64,000 nucleotides of DNA from Antilocapra americana (GCA_007570785.1 ML661382.1:437526-501525), one strand, 5' to 3'; shown: positions 1-10,734, numbered from the stretch's first letter. Notes: a model not told the origin generated them from the letters alone. A program made the numbers and translations.

Positions 1-159
1 AAGATATGCCTCCTTTGTCTCCCCATCCTGTTGCCTCTTCCTGGGCAGAGCGTGGGCTCCCAGAAGAAATCTTCAGAGCCAAGGCTAGCACAGGGTTCAT
101 GATCTCCATGGCCATAGTCATGGCCGGTCTGCATGTTTCAAGTCCCTTAAGAATCAGTG

Positions 160-301
160 GTTGTTGCTGTTCAGTCTGATTGACTGAACAGCACTGTCTG
201 ACTCTTTGCCACCCCATGATCTGTAGCTCGCCAGGCTCCTCTGTCCTTCACTATCTCCTGGAATTTGCTCAAACTTATGTGCTTTGAGTCATTGATGCCA
301 T
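160..301 (-). mobile_element. BovB LINE 3'-end fragment
   Basis: The stretch reads as the reverse complement of the BovB 3' terminus: the ctgtctgactctttgccacc segment, the ccaggctcctctgtcc segment, then ttgctcaaac and a gatgcca end. Only about 140 bp remain, and no coding sequence is included. The copy is diverged and its flanks show no clear target duplication. A Bov-tA tail is the alternative, but the part after position 245 belongs to BovB and not to the SINE. Confidence 0.75.
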
Positions 302-906
302 TAATTCAAGGAATGTTGCAGCTGGAAGAAACATGGGAGACCTCTGGGCTTCACTCACCATCTGTAAAATAGGACTGCTGTTCACATTGGCTTCAGGCTT
401 GTTCTGAAGTAGAAATACCACTGATCACAATGATGCTGCGGCAGATGCCATATGGACAATGTGGATGTGGGGTGGGTGTCACGACTCTTGGTCTCCACCT
501 CCTCCAAGTGAGGTCTACACTGAAGCTAGCTGCTCTGATGATCCAGTCCATGGTACCTTTTCCCTTCACTTCTGGAGACTTCTATCAAGACCCTAACTCC
601 ATGTTTTCCAAAGCTACTGGGATGCTGTAAGCTTTCAATTTATGTCCCAGGGAGCTGAAGATCTTACTCACAGGCATGTCCAGAGCTGGCTTTGGTCAGA
701 TGCATTGACATGGCTTTCATTCCTTCAGCCAACAGGGTCTGAGCTTCTGCTCTGGGTTAGGTTAAGTGCTGTGCTGGGGATAGAGAGGAATCTGCATGGA
801 GCTCACAGTCTGCGTGGGGCGCAGACAAGACAACAGATGGTCCCAGTGCAAAATGGTACCAAAAAGATCAGAGAAGGAAAGGAAATCTGGAGGAACTAGG
901 TGGAGT
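302..906. other. No gene; eroded MIR/L2-like sequence
   Basis: No exon-like frame is seen. Around 340-400 there is a worn MIR-type phrase (ccatctgtaaaatagga). Around 755-850 the text resembles antisense L2 (tgctgtgctggggatagag followed by gagctcacagtc). The rest is unassigned single-copy DNA. Confidence 0.4.
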
Positions 907-907
907 C

Positions 908-1068
908 GTGGATTCCTCTAGGTTGGGAAGATCCCTTGAAGGCGGGCATGGCAACCTCTCTAGTATTCTTGCCCGGAGAATCCCATGGACAGAGGAGTGT
1001 GCCAGGCCACAGTCCATAGGGTCACAAGGAATTGGACGTGATGGAAGTGACTTAGCATGGGCTGAAGA
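908..1068 (+). mobile_element. Bov-tA SINE, partial
   Basis: The copy begins inside the SINE at the ggttgggaagatccc segment and runs through agtattcttgcc, gagaatcccatggacagagg and the gtcacaaggaattgga segment. The tRNA-like head is missing, so this is a 5'-truncated copy. Divergence is moderate. Confidence 0.85.
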
Positions 1069-2348
1069 AGTGAGAAATGGCAGGAGCTGCTCGTGTGTAG
1101 ACAGAAGGATGTCAACTGGAGGAAGGCATGTTTGAGAAGGTGGCCAGAGCAAAAGACATACGAGGGAGGCATGCAGGAAACATGGCTGGGAAAACTAGGT
1201 GAGGGTCAGCTGACAGATAGCCATGATGGGATTTGCTAAGAAGTCTAGGCTTTTATCTTGGGGGCAACTGGGAGCCATTGACTTTTAGGGCGTACCCACA
1301 AATCACAGGCTAAAGCACAGGCGTATTTGATAAGCTTGTTTTGTTACCCCAGTGGCTGCATCAAAATTTGAAAGGCACTGTTTTAATTTATGTGGCTGGT
1401 GATCATTGCCCATTAGGCCCCTTCGTCTCCCTCATGCCTACACTGTCTCTGATCTCCCTCATCTCTTCTCAAGTTTCTTCCCATCTCTTATCCCAAAGAC
1501 TTCTCCATACTTCAGCATCAGGGATGGAATGAAGCTCTGGGTGTCTATCTTATCCATCAGGGATTTGTTTTATAAGGCAGGTCAAAAACCCTGCTTGAAA
1601 TGGCTATGTAAAAACCTCTGAGTCTAAGTATCAGGAGATCATTGCAGGTACCAAACCAGATGCTGTAGAGACAGAGTTAAGTAGATAATGGCCCTTTTCA
1701 AGTGGCTTCCACTTAGTGGGGGATGGACAGAGATGCATAACTTCACCCCACATTGTGGGAACTTTGGCAGAAGAGAGGAACGGGGCTTTGGGAGCTCCAA
1801 GAAAGGCAATGTAGGTCAGCGTAGGACATAGGGAATGCCTCTGGTCAGAGTCTCTGGAGATGGACTCTGAGATGGAGGTTTGTGTGGGGCCAGTTTCCAG
1901 GGGAGTGGTCTTGGGAACCACATGTGTGAGGAAGGAAAGCAGGTCTGGCATGAGGAGAGGCCTTAGCCAATCCCACAGGGGCCTCTGGAGCTGGCAAGAC
2001 CAGAGGTGTCCAGAGTTAGGCAAGGGGACTGGGCCATTAGAGCCCACACTGACCACTCACGGGCCATGGGCTACCCAGGGAAGGGGGGTAACTTGAGGGC
2101 GTGGCTGGTGCTCCCGCTTCCCGGGAGCTGGGGAATGAGTGCCTTGGTCTTGAGAGGGGTTCTGGGTGCCGCGCCCCAGAATTTCCCACAGAAGGCCTCT
2201 TGGAGGGGTGATGTCTATGTCCGGACTTGAAGAATGAGCAGCAATGATCCCGATGTGGTGGACAGGGTAGTGGGAATAGCATGGGCAAGGCCCAGAGGCT
2301 CTACTTTTTGGAAAAGAGCAAGTAACACCGTTCAAGCCCAGAGCTCAT
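1069..2348. other. No gene; antisense L2 remnants and unassigned DNA
   Basis: At about 1180-1300 the text matches the reverse complement of L2 (aggcttttatcttggg, then gggagccattgactttta). Weaker L2-like phrases occur at 1800-2060. The interval 1380-1520 is pyrimidine-rich. Open frames here (up to 141 codons) are present on both strands at once and look like chance products of GC-rich DNA. Confidence 0.45.
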
Positions 2349-2559
2349 TTGTTGTTGTTTAGTTGCTAAATTGGGTCTGATTTTTTGTGACCCCATGGAC
2401 TGTAGCCCACCAGATGCCTCTGTCCATGGGATTTCCCAGGCAAGAATACTGGAGTGGGTTTCCATTTTCTCCTCCAGGGGATCTTCCGGACCCAGAGATC
2501 GAACCCACATCTCCTGTGTTGGCAGGTAGATTCTTTACCACTGAGTCACCAGGGACGCC
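2349..2559 (-). mobile_element. Bov-tA SINE
   Basis: This is a nearly complete antisense copy. It starts with gttgttgtttagttgcta, includes gtgaccccatggactgtag and ccaggcaagaatactggag, and ends with the tRNA-derived head ttctttaccactgagtcacc followed by agggacgcc. The flanks show no clear target duplication. Confidence 0.93.
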
Positions 2560-2569
2560 TCCAGAGCTC

Positions 2570-2720
2570 AGAGAGGGCAGTAAAGGAGGAGCCTGGGTAA
2601 GTAAGCAGTGGGTAAAACCCCAAGGGGCTGAGTTAGACAAAACCAGGGTCAGAAACTTGAACTTTGTGACAATGGCAATGAGAAGTCACAGAGGGGTTAT
2701 GATGTCATTTGTCCTATATA
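2570..2720 (-). mobile_element. L2 LINE fragment (antisense)
   Basis: The text gacaatggcaatgagaagtc, then gaggggttatgatgtcattt, follows the antisense L2 pattern (a 'gccattggagggttttaag' type phrase followed by a gacatgatctg type phrase). Divergence is high, as expected for L2. Confidence 0.5.
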
Positions 2721-2802
2721 CTTGCTGTGAATAATGAAGAGGGTAAGATGCAAGGAAGGCAGAATTGTCAGGTGGTTTTTGAAGTCAGTCCTGAAGATCT
2801 AT

Positions 2803-3013
2803 GCTGTTTTGTGCTTAGTGGCTCAGTAGTGTCTGACTCTTGTGACCACATAGACTGTAACCTGCCAGGTTCCTCTGTCCATGGGATTCTCCAGGCAAGA
2901 ATACTAAAGTGGTTTGCCATTTCCTTCTCCAGGGGATCTTCCTGATCCAGGAATCAAACCTGGGTCTCCTACATTGCAGGCGGATTCTTTACCCACTGAG
3001 CTATGAGGGAAAA
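2803..3013 (-). mobile_element. Bov-tA SINE with target duplication
   Basis: This is an antisense Bov-tA with all landmarks, ending in gctatgagggaaa at the tRNA-like head. It is flanked by an exact 11-bp direct repeat, cctgaagatct, at 2790-2800 and 3014-3024, which fixes the insertion limits. Confidence 0.94.
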
Positions 3014-3065
3014 CCTGAAGATCTAAGAACTGACAATAAGTGGAAGAGAAGAAGCACTAGGAAAT

Positions 3066-3148
3066 ACTGGTTTGGCCAGAAAAGTTCATTCAGTTTTTTC
3101 TGTAAGATGTTATGGAAAATCCAAACGATATTTTTTGGCCTATCCCAC
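3066..3148. mobile_element. Mariner-type palindromic MITE
   Basis: About 80 bp forms a long imperfect hairpin. The left arm holds ggtttggccagaaaagttca and the right arm holds gatattttttggcc, so the ggccaaaaa-gtt core is inverted at the two ends around a taagatgttatgg centre. This is the ruminant mariner-derived short element that is abundant in cattle. It has no coding capacity, and a terminal TA duplication is not clean. Confidence 0.7.
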
Positions 3149-3214
3149 ATTTAGGGAGTACAACTGATCCAAGTAGTAACTGGTTGGTTACAGAAGTTAT
3201 TCTTCTAACTTTAC

Positions 3215-3358
3215 ATATATAAACTCATTTGTGGTTCACAACATGGAAACCTTTATTACCTCCATTTTGCAGTTGAGGAAGCTGAAGCTCAGAGAAGCTA
3301 AGTAACCTGCTGAGGTCACACAAGTGGTAGAGCCTAGATCTAAAGCTAGACTTTCTTG
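3215..3358 (-). mobile_element. MIR SINE
   Basis: The antisense MIR core is present (ccattttgcagttgaggaag, agctaagtaacctgctgagg, tcacacaagtggtagagcc). This is a typical old tRNA-derived MIR. Confidence 0.8.
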
Positions 3359-3360
3359 CA

Positions 3361-4459
3361 TCCTGAGTTTTGGTAAACTGAATGGATTAGTGAGATGGAG
3401 TACCCAGTAAGAGAGTGGGTTAGGGAGGGTGATGGTGACAGTTGCTTACAGTGTCGCCTGTAAGCCATGGAGCAGAGATGTTCAAAGAGTAGTTGGCTCA
3501 AAGATGAGCATGGCCTGGAGTAAGAGGCTGGAGGACCAGTAGCCTTCATGCAGCTCACGAAGCTGTGAGGATGGAAGAAGAAAGAGAACAGTGACAAGAG
3601 AGCACAGGATGGAAGCGAGAGGAACACGGAGTTAAGAGAAAGGAGAGGGAAAAAAATGCCTGTCTGGGAAACCGGGAGAGACTGGTTAGAGAGCTTGGAG
3701 GAAACTCAGAAGGGTTGTCACGGAAGCAGATGAAAAGATAAAGACTTGGCGCTGTCCTCCATTCACCGAGGCAGAGAATGGGCCCTCGGTTCGGGAGCAC
3801 ACAGAAGACAAGCACGGACCTTAACATTGCACCGGCTTCCTCGCTGTCTCTTGGCAGCAGTAGATGTGAAGGGCTTTCTGAACAAAAGATCTCTTTGGAG
3901 ATGGATTGGAAAAAACACCCTGTTTATGACTTCCTCCTGGGATTTTCCTAGCACCTCTCCGCTGAGATAGAAATCTGAGGCTTGTCATCAGAAGTGGGGA
4001 GACAGATCATGACAGCCTGTCCTCTGAAACCTGCCCGCTGCCTCCACACCTGCAGAGCCCCCCCGGAGGCTCTGGGTATCAGTGGGCGGGGGCGAGGCCC
4101 CCACTGCGTCTGCTCCCCTCGGCTCCTGCAGGCAAACACCTGGAGCCCTCTCGGCAGGCCCTGGGCTGTCTTGGGACAAAGCCCCACATCTGACAGCCAT
4201 ACGGTGTGTGGCTGCACCCTGCCAGCTGCAAACACACGCACTTGCACACGTGTGCACACGTGTGTGCACACAGATGCACTCCCGTGGTTGCTGCATTACC
4301 ACCGCCACAGGGGTGGGGCAGCAGGGGGAGAAGAGACCGAGCTGACTGGTATCCAAGCGCTCACTGGTCATACTAGCTAGGGGTGCCGGTTACTTCACCT
4401 TTTTACATGTTTGCTTCTTTATTTGATAAAATGAGGATCCGGTTTTTTCAGATGCCTGA
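3361..4459. other. No gene; single-copy DNA
   Basis: I see no exon and no clear repeat. The interval 3590-3720 is purine-rich. The interval 4020-4360 is GC-rich with scattered CpGs, but not dense enough for a CpG island. Overlapping open frames on both strands at 3950-4380 (107-132 codons) show no recognisable protein and reflect base composition. Confidence 0.5.
4244..4267. repeat. Overlapping CACGTG palindromes in a CA/TG tract
   Basis: The tract contains gcacacgtgtgc (a perfect 12-bp palindrome, 4244-4255) overlapping gcacacgtgtgtgc. This gives two CACGTG E-box cores at 4247-4252 and 4257-4262, exactly 10 bp apart. Alternating purine-pyrimidine sequence continues on both sides. Confidence 0.8.
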
Positions 4460-4690
4460 TATAACAATAGCAATAACAGATTAATTAAGGGCCAGAGGCG
4501 ATGCAAAACCCTTTACACACATTTTCTCAGTGAATCCTCATCTTAACCCCATGAGGTGAGGATTATTCCCATCTTGCCTGGGAAGAAGCTGAGGCTACGG
4601 AGAGTACGTAACTTTTGCTCAAAATCTCACAGCTTGGAAGTGGCAGGGCTGGGATTTGAACCCAGGCAGCTGGGTTCAGAGCTCTTGGCC
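4460..4690 (-). mobile_element. MIR SINE, long copy
   Basis: An antisense MIR runs from tttacacacattttctcagt through cccatgaggtgaggattatt, gaagctgaggctacggag and ggcagggctgggatttgaac to ttcagagctcttggcc. It covers most of the MIR consensus. Confidence 0.88.
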
Positions 4691-4739
4691 ACTTTCTTTC
4701 CCTGTGATTTTTTTTTCTTTCTGGCGCACTCCTCATGTG

Positions 4740-5075
4740 CCTTCAGTGGTGTTTTTTTTTTACGCTACTTGTCTGCCTGTCACTCCTCAGCTTAAAGCCA
4801 CATGTTGGCTTTCCTTCAGCTGCTTATTAAAAGTCGAATGCCTTCTCTGGGCCTCCAGGGCCCCACCCCTCCTCCTCCTCCCTCGCACAGACTTTGTGCC
4901 CTAGCACCCGCTGCGATACGCAATTTAACAAACGTGCTGGGTGTGTTCATGTCCAGCAGGAAGTGGCCAGTCCTGGAGGGCAGGGTCTACATTGCCTCTT
5001 TCAACTCTGCATCATTTCCCTCTCTCCTGCTCCTCCTCCAATCCTCATTTCTAATGAATGTTTTTGCCAAAAAAG
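4740..5075 (+). mobile_element. L2 LINE fragment (sense), diverged
   Basis: The phrases ccacatgttggctttccttc, ttaaaagtcgaatgccttct and cctggagggcagggtctaca fit the sense L2 3' region. Divergence is high and the limits are approximate. Confidence 0.45.
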
Positions 5076-5164
5076 ATAACCATGGGAATAGCTGCAGCCA
5101 TGGGAATATCAGGAAAAGTTAAGCAGAGCAGCTAGTAAACCCTGACTGAGGGTCATCTATATAC

Positions 5165-5420
5165 ACAACTTTGTGTCTGGCCCTTTAGGGTAAGAAAGAA
5201 GGAAGACACTCTGTCTCTGTTCTCAAGGAGATGAGAGTCTACATGATAAACAGGAAACAAGGAGATGCTGATGTGTACAGTCTTGATGCTAGCTGAGTGT
5301 TGTGACTTGACCACTTAGTGGGGCAAGAGAACAAGGAGAAATCAGGGCAGACTTCCTGGAGGAGGTGGCATTAGCACTGAACCTTTTAAGGACTGGGAAA
5401 GTAGACAGTATTCTGAGACT
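5165..5420 (-). mobile_element. L2 LINE fragment (antisense)
   Basis: The text includes tctcaaggagatgagagtct, ggaaacaaggagatgctgat, cttcctggaggaggtggcat and tgaaccttttaaggactggg. This is the standard antisense L2 3' region. Confidence 0.65.
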
Positions 5421-6084
5421 GGGGAGAGACCTACATGTTAAAATGCTTCCATCCCTCTGGGACACCCCCACCCACACTCCAAGTCCTCCACCCTCTGCTC
5501 TCTGGGCCTCTATCAACATGTGCTGTTTCATCTCCCACCACACCAGCAGGTGGGGCTTCTTATAGTTTTCTCGTCAAGCCTTTTCCTTCTGAGATGTTGT
5601 TTCTTCAGATGGCAGGTGCTCCCTGTCCTTGCCTGGCTAACTCCTAAGGATCCTTCAGTCTAACCCAAAACCCCACTCCCTCCAGATTCATGCAGTTTCG
5701 GGTATCCTGCTTGCCATTCTCACAGCAGTTTCTGCCTCGCCTGATTCAACACTTACCAGCCTCGCTGATTATGGCTTGGTTCATTGTCTCCCAGCTGCAC
5801 CGGCTGGTAAATTCAGTGAGGCCAGGTACCTATTTACCTCAGTGGCCCCAGCTCCTGCACACAAAAGGTGTTCAATAAATGTGTACAGAATTGATAAGTG
5901 TGTGATACCTGGTAGCTAGTTTTCTAGTTACCACTGCCTTGAACATTCTTTTTGGTAGCACCTCTTTCTCCGCCCTGGTCTTCTGGGTTCTGGTCCCAAC
6001 CCCAAGCCAGGAGTGAAGCGTTGTGTCCAGGTCCTGCGGATGCTGATGCTGTCTTGAGAACAGGACTGTGAAAGCCACAATGGG
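5421..6084. other. No gene; part L2-like, part single-copy
   Basis: At 5690-5890 the sequence ends in ggtgttcaataaatgtgtac, the usual sense L2/MIR tail. The interval 5900-6080 carries no repeat that I recognise and no exon. Confidence 0.4.
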
Positions 6085-6560
6085 CCTGATCCAGAGCGCT
6101 GTCCCTGCTAATTATTACGGACAAGCCTCCTTATTGAACCTCGTCCTCTTATTGACATTCGGATGCATGAGCCGAGGCTGTTGTTTTAAACGCACTCATT
6201 AGCCACACAAATCAGTCCTGTTGACAGAGCGCCTTTGAATTAAGCATCTCGCCGTAGTCATTGGACAAGGAGCAATTTATAATGCCATTAGCAACGCTTT
6301 CGAAGGTTACAGGCATCAAAAATTGTTCAGCCGTAATTATTCTTAATGGATACAAGGAATAAACTGACGCAGGACAGCTTTTTCATTAGCCTTCAATCAA
6401 GGCTGATGGCTTTGAGAAATGTACAGTAAGTGCGTTTTGGGGGAGAAATAATGATGTTACAGCACCTTTCCCAGGAAAATGCTCTCGGTACACAGCTTAA
6501 CTTTTAATGGCCTTAATTTGACATAATTAAAAAAAATTTGAATTTGTTTTTGAAGATCTT
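6085..6560. promoter_or_regulatory. Candidate conserved non-coding element (homeodomain-rich)
   Basis: The block has no repeat signature and no open frame. It is packed with homeodomain-type cores: ctaattattacgg near 6108, actcattagcc near 6194, gccattagc near 6284, cgtaattattcttaatgg near 6332, ttcattagcc near 6382, taatggccttaattt near 6506 and acataattaa near 6521. By hand I count about 15 CpGs across 6090-6500 although the DNA is AT-rich. In bulk mammalian DNA most of those would have decayed, which suggests constraint. Function, target gene and conservation are inferred, not shown. Confidence 0.45.
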
Positions 6561-6935
6561 GAAATAAATTATTTTGCTCCCATTTTTAACCCTTGGGGGA
6601 ACTGGTGCTAAATAGCAGTGAGGGAACCAGTGTCTGGGAAGGAGGGGCTATACTGGGAGCTGGAGCTAATAGGGTAGAGTCTTCCAGAAAACCAACCTAA
6701 TCTGTTATTGTGAGGGCTGCAGTCTCATCCCAGGGTTTCTGAGTGACCTTGGAAGAAGGGATGGGATTTCTAAGTTACCAGGTCCAAACAGATTCAAATG
6801 CAAGTCTATACCTACAGAGTCCATTTGGATTATCCTGGAAGTGGGGTCCCTATAGGGAGGGAGAGAGGCATCCACCCCATTCTGGGGCAGGGCAGGCTAA
6901 GGAAATGACAGGACTGAGAGTAAACCAAGATCTGG
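6561..6935. other. No gene; unassigned DNA
   Basis: Ordinary single-copy sequence. I see no motif, repeat or frame worth naming. Confidence 0.5.
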
Positions 6936-7098
6936 AGCTGTGAGACTTTAAGCAAGTGAACCTTGATTTCTTCATCTGTGAAATGAAGGTGACAATGCCT
7001 ATATCGTGGGGCCTTTGTGACAGTTTGAAGACGCAACTGATATGAAAGCTGCTGGCCAGTGCCTGGCACACAGTAGGTGCTCAATAAATGTTCATTCT
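6936..7098 (+). mobile_element. MIR SINE
   Basis: The sense MIR reads ttgatttcttcatctgtgaa, atgaaggtgacaatgcctat, then ggccagtgcctggcacacag and taggtgctcaataaatgttc at the 3' end. It is a well preserved right half. Confidence 0.9.
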
Positions 7099-8104
7099 TG
7101 AGGTCAGGGCCTAATCCACCTTGCTATGGTAGTTCCTACTCACCAAGGCTGGGGCACCAAAAGCACAGGAGATGTAATAAGATGGGGACAATTATATTTG
7201 CCAAAACTTGTCTCTGGTAGGGCACTGGATGTGGCTGAACAGAAGCTGTTTGGAGTAGGGATAAAACCTCTCCGTGCACACATGCCCACCTGCATCCTCG
7301 GGCCAAAGAAGAAACAGATAACTTCTGAACTGCATCCTAAGGAGAGTGGGTCAGGTGATTTCAGGGCTGCTGCTTTGCTAAGTGGGGGTATGCAAGTTTA
7401 GGGCAGAGCGGAATTGCTGGGACCATGAAAGAGACAGCACAAAGTATCGATAGAAGAGACCAAGCATCATCCTTGTTTATCTTCAATTTCTCCTCCAAGT
7501 AAATGCTAAACAAATCCTTCAAGTCTATCAGATTGAGGGTAGGTCAAATCCTCACTGGCCCAAAGTGCTCAAAAGTCTGGTTCAACCATGGTAAGTACTC
7601 ACACAAGGGTTCACCGGAGTCATGCTGAAAAACAAAGGTGAGGCATACTCACTGTCATGATCACAGACACTCAATAGGCTTCTTCAGTGCCTTCCAGGAT
7701 TTGGGAAAGGCAGATACAGTGGGGCAGCCTGGGGTCAGGCCCACAGATGTGGCATTGTACTGCTTTGGCTCTGCACTGCCCACTACGGGACCTTGGACAG
7801 AGGTCTCTTCACCTAGGTCTCAGATTGCTCGTATGAACACGGGAGAATAGCTGGAAGGTACTCCTGCAGGTGCCAGGAAAACTCAGCCTGTGATTTCTAT
7901 CTGGTCTGCCTGAGAGCAGAGGCATGCCCAGACAAAGGTGTGAGAGACTTCCATGCAGAAATATTGTCAATGGGAAACATTCTGTCCATTGGCTTAATGC
8001 TTTCTGGGACTTGGGAGAAGTGGCCAGTGTTACATGCTAGCAGATTGCTGGGCATCCATGGTCTGCAGAAGCTTATCTTGTGCTCCGCTTATGGACAGAT
8101 TCAA
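7099..8104. other. No gene; includes a worn MIR at about 7700-7855
   Basis: At 7735-7855 a degraded sense MIR is suggested by gacattgt/ggcattgtactgc-type text, gggaccttggacagag and cacctaggtctcagattgc. The rest is unassigned, with no exon-like features. Confidence 0.4.
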
Positions 8105-8245
8105 GATCAATGGTGAAGCAGTAGGAGGCTGGCAGGTCTGGATTCTACACCCAACTTGGCCCTAAATTCCCTGCTGGATCCTGTTTGGATCAATGAAGCT
8201 CTCAGGGCCTCAGATTCCTCATCTATACATCTTATGGAATTTGAA
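8105..8245 (+). mobile_element. MIR SINE
   Basis: The sense MIR is recognised from ggcaggtctggattctacac, tcagggcctcagattcctca and tctatacatcttatgg. Confidence 0.65.
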
Positions 8246-8559
8246 CTTAATACTGTATCTTTTCCTCCTACCCTCCCTGCTCCATCTCCCTTCCTTTCTT
8301 CCTTTCTCTTTAGCTGCCAAACCCTATTTTCAAGGGTACTCCTACACAGAAGCCTACTACATGAAATAAAGAAAAGTGAAGCCCATCTGGTTGAAGTGTG
8401 GTTGGGGTCCTGGGAACCTACCCCCTCTAAGCTTTCTCTATAGCTCTGAAGACTTCTCAGAGCACATAACCCCTCACGAGATGGTCTCAGCTTCCCGTTG
8501 AAACTATATCTCCTGCTGTCTCCCTGATGCTCCCCCTCTCCCTAACATTGGCCAACTAG

Positions 8560-8990
8560 CCAAGTATGCCACACACTATCATTCTTCCCTGCCTGTCTTC
8601 AAGCTGTTCCCTTTTCCTTAGAATATTCTGGCCTTGTTTGGCTGGCAAACTCCAACTCATCCTTCAAGGCCTGCTTCAAAGGTGAGCTTCTCAGGAAACC
8701 TCCCCTGAGGGCCTCATGCTGAGTGAGTCTCAGTCAGCTAGGTCCTTACAGGACTTTGTAAGCCAACAGTTAAAGATGGCTCAGAGGGTAGTTTAGCTAC
8801 TGGGTCATGTGTCTTTCTCTCTGGGCACAGTGCAAATGCCTGATGGCAGGGACGATTCCTGATCAACTTTTATGCCCCAGCCCTTGGCCCCAACAGCATG
8901 TTCTGGAGGTGCCCACTCAACTTGGGATGCCACGAAGCCCAGCCACTCTGGGATCTGGCACACAGTAGATGACTATCGAGCATAGGTCCC
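8560..8990 (+). mobile_element. L2 LINE fragment (sense)
   Basis: The phrases aactccaactcatccttcaa, ggcctgcttcaaaggtgagc, ctcaggaaacctcccctgag and gcagggacgattcctgatc follow the sense L2 3' region, and ggcacacagtagatgac matches its tail. Confidence 0.7.
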
Positions 8991-9967
8991 AGTGTATGTG
9001 AGCAATTCCTCCCCCTAAGGCATGGTGTCACGGAGGCATTTGTGGAGCTTGGCACACTGTGGGCACTCACCCAGCACGGGGCCTGGCTCTGGGGTGCTCA
9101 GTCAATGTTTGTTACACAGAATTTCAGTGGAGTGGAAGCCAGCTCTGGGAAAGCTGCTGGCTTCTCCCCATAGAAACCAGTATTTTCTGTCCCTTTCCCA
9201 CTGGTCAGAGGAGTGAATGGAATCACCTCCTACAACCAGGGGCAGACAGGATGAAGCTTTGGGGTGATGGGAGAGGTCTCTGGGGGTAGTGAGCAGATAC
9301 TGCTTCCTTATCACCGTCGGCATGTTCTCAAGCTATTTCTCCATGTCACCCTCCCGGCTCAGCCTCCATTTGGACTTCTTCTGATAAACTCCAATATCTG
9401 TGCAAATTCTTGAGGCTGACTGCCTCCCCAGCCCAGGGGCTGCTCTGCTGGAACTCCAGATGTGTGATAAGGCAGGGAAACACATTTTCAGTCCACTAAG
9501 TCATCACATTTTCTGACAAGGATTCTTAGGCGCACACAGATCTCTGATGACTAATATTGCCTTCACTCAGCAGAGGGCTCAGAAACCATCCAAACCATCA
9601 CCAGGCTGTCAGGTGTCAGCTCATCTACTGGCTTCGCATTTTGAGAGGCCCCCAGAGGAGCTCGGAGTCCTGATATGGGAGAGCAGCAGGCTCTATGCGG
9701 ATGAGGAAGGTAGGGGGTGGTCAGCAGGCTTGTGCTCTCTGTGGGTGACTTGGGTGGATCTGGAACCCCCACCCCTCGGCCTCAACGTCTCCCCACCTGT
9801 CCAATGGGGGAGGGATAGATTCTACAATCTCCATCTTTCCAGCTCCAAGACTCTGTGATTCTCTTACTTTTCTGCCCTTAGGAGCATGGGCTGGCAGAGT
9901 CTCATTGCTGTGAAGTGTGAGGGAGGGCTCAGAATCCTGGGAAAAAAGTAACAAGCATAGCTGTATT
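8991..9967. other. No gene; unassigned DNA
   Basis: No repeat or exon is recognised. Short overlapping frames occur on both strands and resemble no known protein. Confidence 0.5.
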
Positions 9968-10006
9968 CTTCTTCATCATCATCACCACCATCATCATTAT
10001 CACCAT
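9968..10006. repeat. CAT/CAC trinucleotide microsatellite
   Basis: An interrupted run of cttcatcatcatcaccacca and further cat/cac units over about 40 bp. It may be length-polymorphic. Confidence 0.9.
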
Positions 10007-10049
10007 AGCAACTACCACTTTCTATGAGCGATTTCACCTGTTTTTTCAC

Positions 10050-10317
10050 CTCTGGAATCAGGCAGACTTGAATTTGAAGACTTGTTGTGTCACTGACTGT
10101 ATAGCCTTGAGAAAATTACTTAACCCCCCTGAGCCTCTGTTTCCTCCCTTGAAACCAAGCGATAATAAGAATTTAATGAGATGATATAAAATATCCAGTT
10201 GGCCAGAAAGTTTGTTCCATAACGGCTTACAGGAAAACCCAAGTGAACTTTTTGGCCACCCCAATACTTACAAGACAGAGCTTAGAACGCTGGAAGCACC
10301 AATAAATGTTGCTTTTA
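10050..10317 (+). mobile_element. MIR SINE split by a mariner MITE
   Basis: The left part runs from ggaatcaggcagacttgaat through ttgagaaaattacttaaccc, ctgagcctctgtttcctccc and aatgagatgatataaaata. The right part resumes at 10265 with cagagcttagaacgctgga and caccaataaatgttgc. The two parts are the correct halves of one MIR, interrupted at 10194-10264. Confidence 0.88.
10194..10264. mobile_element. Mariner-type MITE inside a MIR, TA target site
   Basis: The 71-bp element has inverted ends, ccagttggccagaaagttt on the left and gaactttttggccaccccaa on the right. It is flanked by TA at 10192-10193 and 10265-10266, the target of Tc1/mariner transposases. It is a shorter relative of the 3066-3148 copy, missing part of one arm. 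Confidence 0.82.
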
Positions 10318-10734
10318 AGAAAATCAATGTTAATAATGATCCTTAAAATACTCTTTATGAAGTCGTGAGCACTCTCTTGATTTTACTGGTGGGGGAGATC
10401 TAGCACAGAGAGGAGAAATAACTTGGATTGTCCCTGGGTCTATCTGACCCCAGGTTCATACACATGACCCTTGCTGTGCTCCATTGTGAGAGCCCTCAGC
10501 CCACTTGCTCTGCACTCCTTTCTCAAAGCTGGCTCGCCAGCCATCGCTGACATCTATGAAAATGAAGGCGGGCTTCATTCACCAGCTGAGGGCTGGTGAG
10601 TTGGACAGAATTGTAGGGAAACAGCGTGGTCTGGGGGGTGCTCTAGACCCCTGAAGAGATGGGCTGAGAATGAGGTATGGAAGTCCTCTGGCCACTACAA
10701 TTGGGGCTTTTCTTTGGGGAAAAAAACAGTTGAG
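10318..10734. other. No gene; unassigned DNA
   Basis: Degraded MIR-like phrases occur at 10375-10480 (actggtgggggagatctagc, gagaggagaaataacttgga). There is no exon. Confidence 0.4.
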
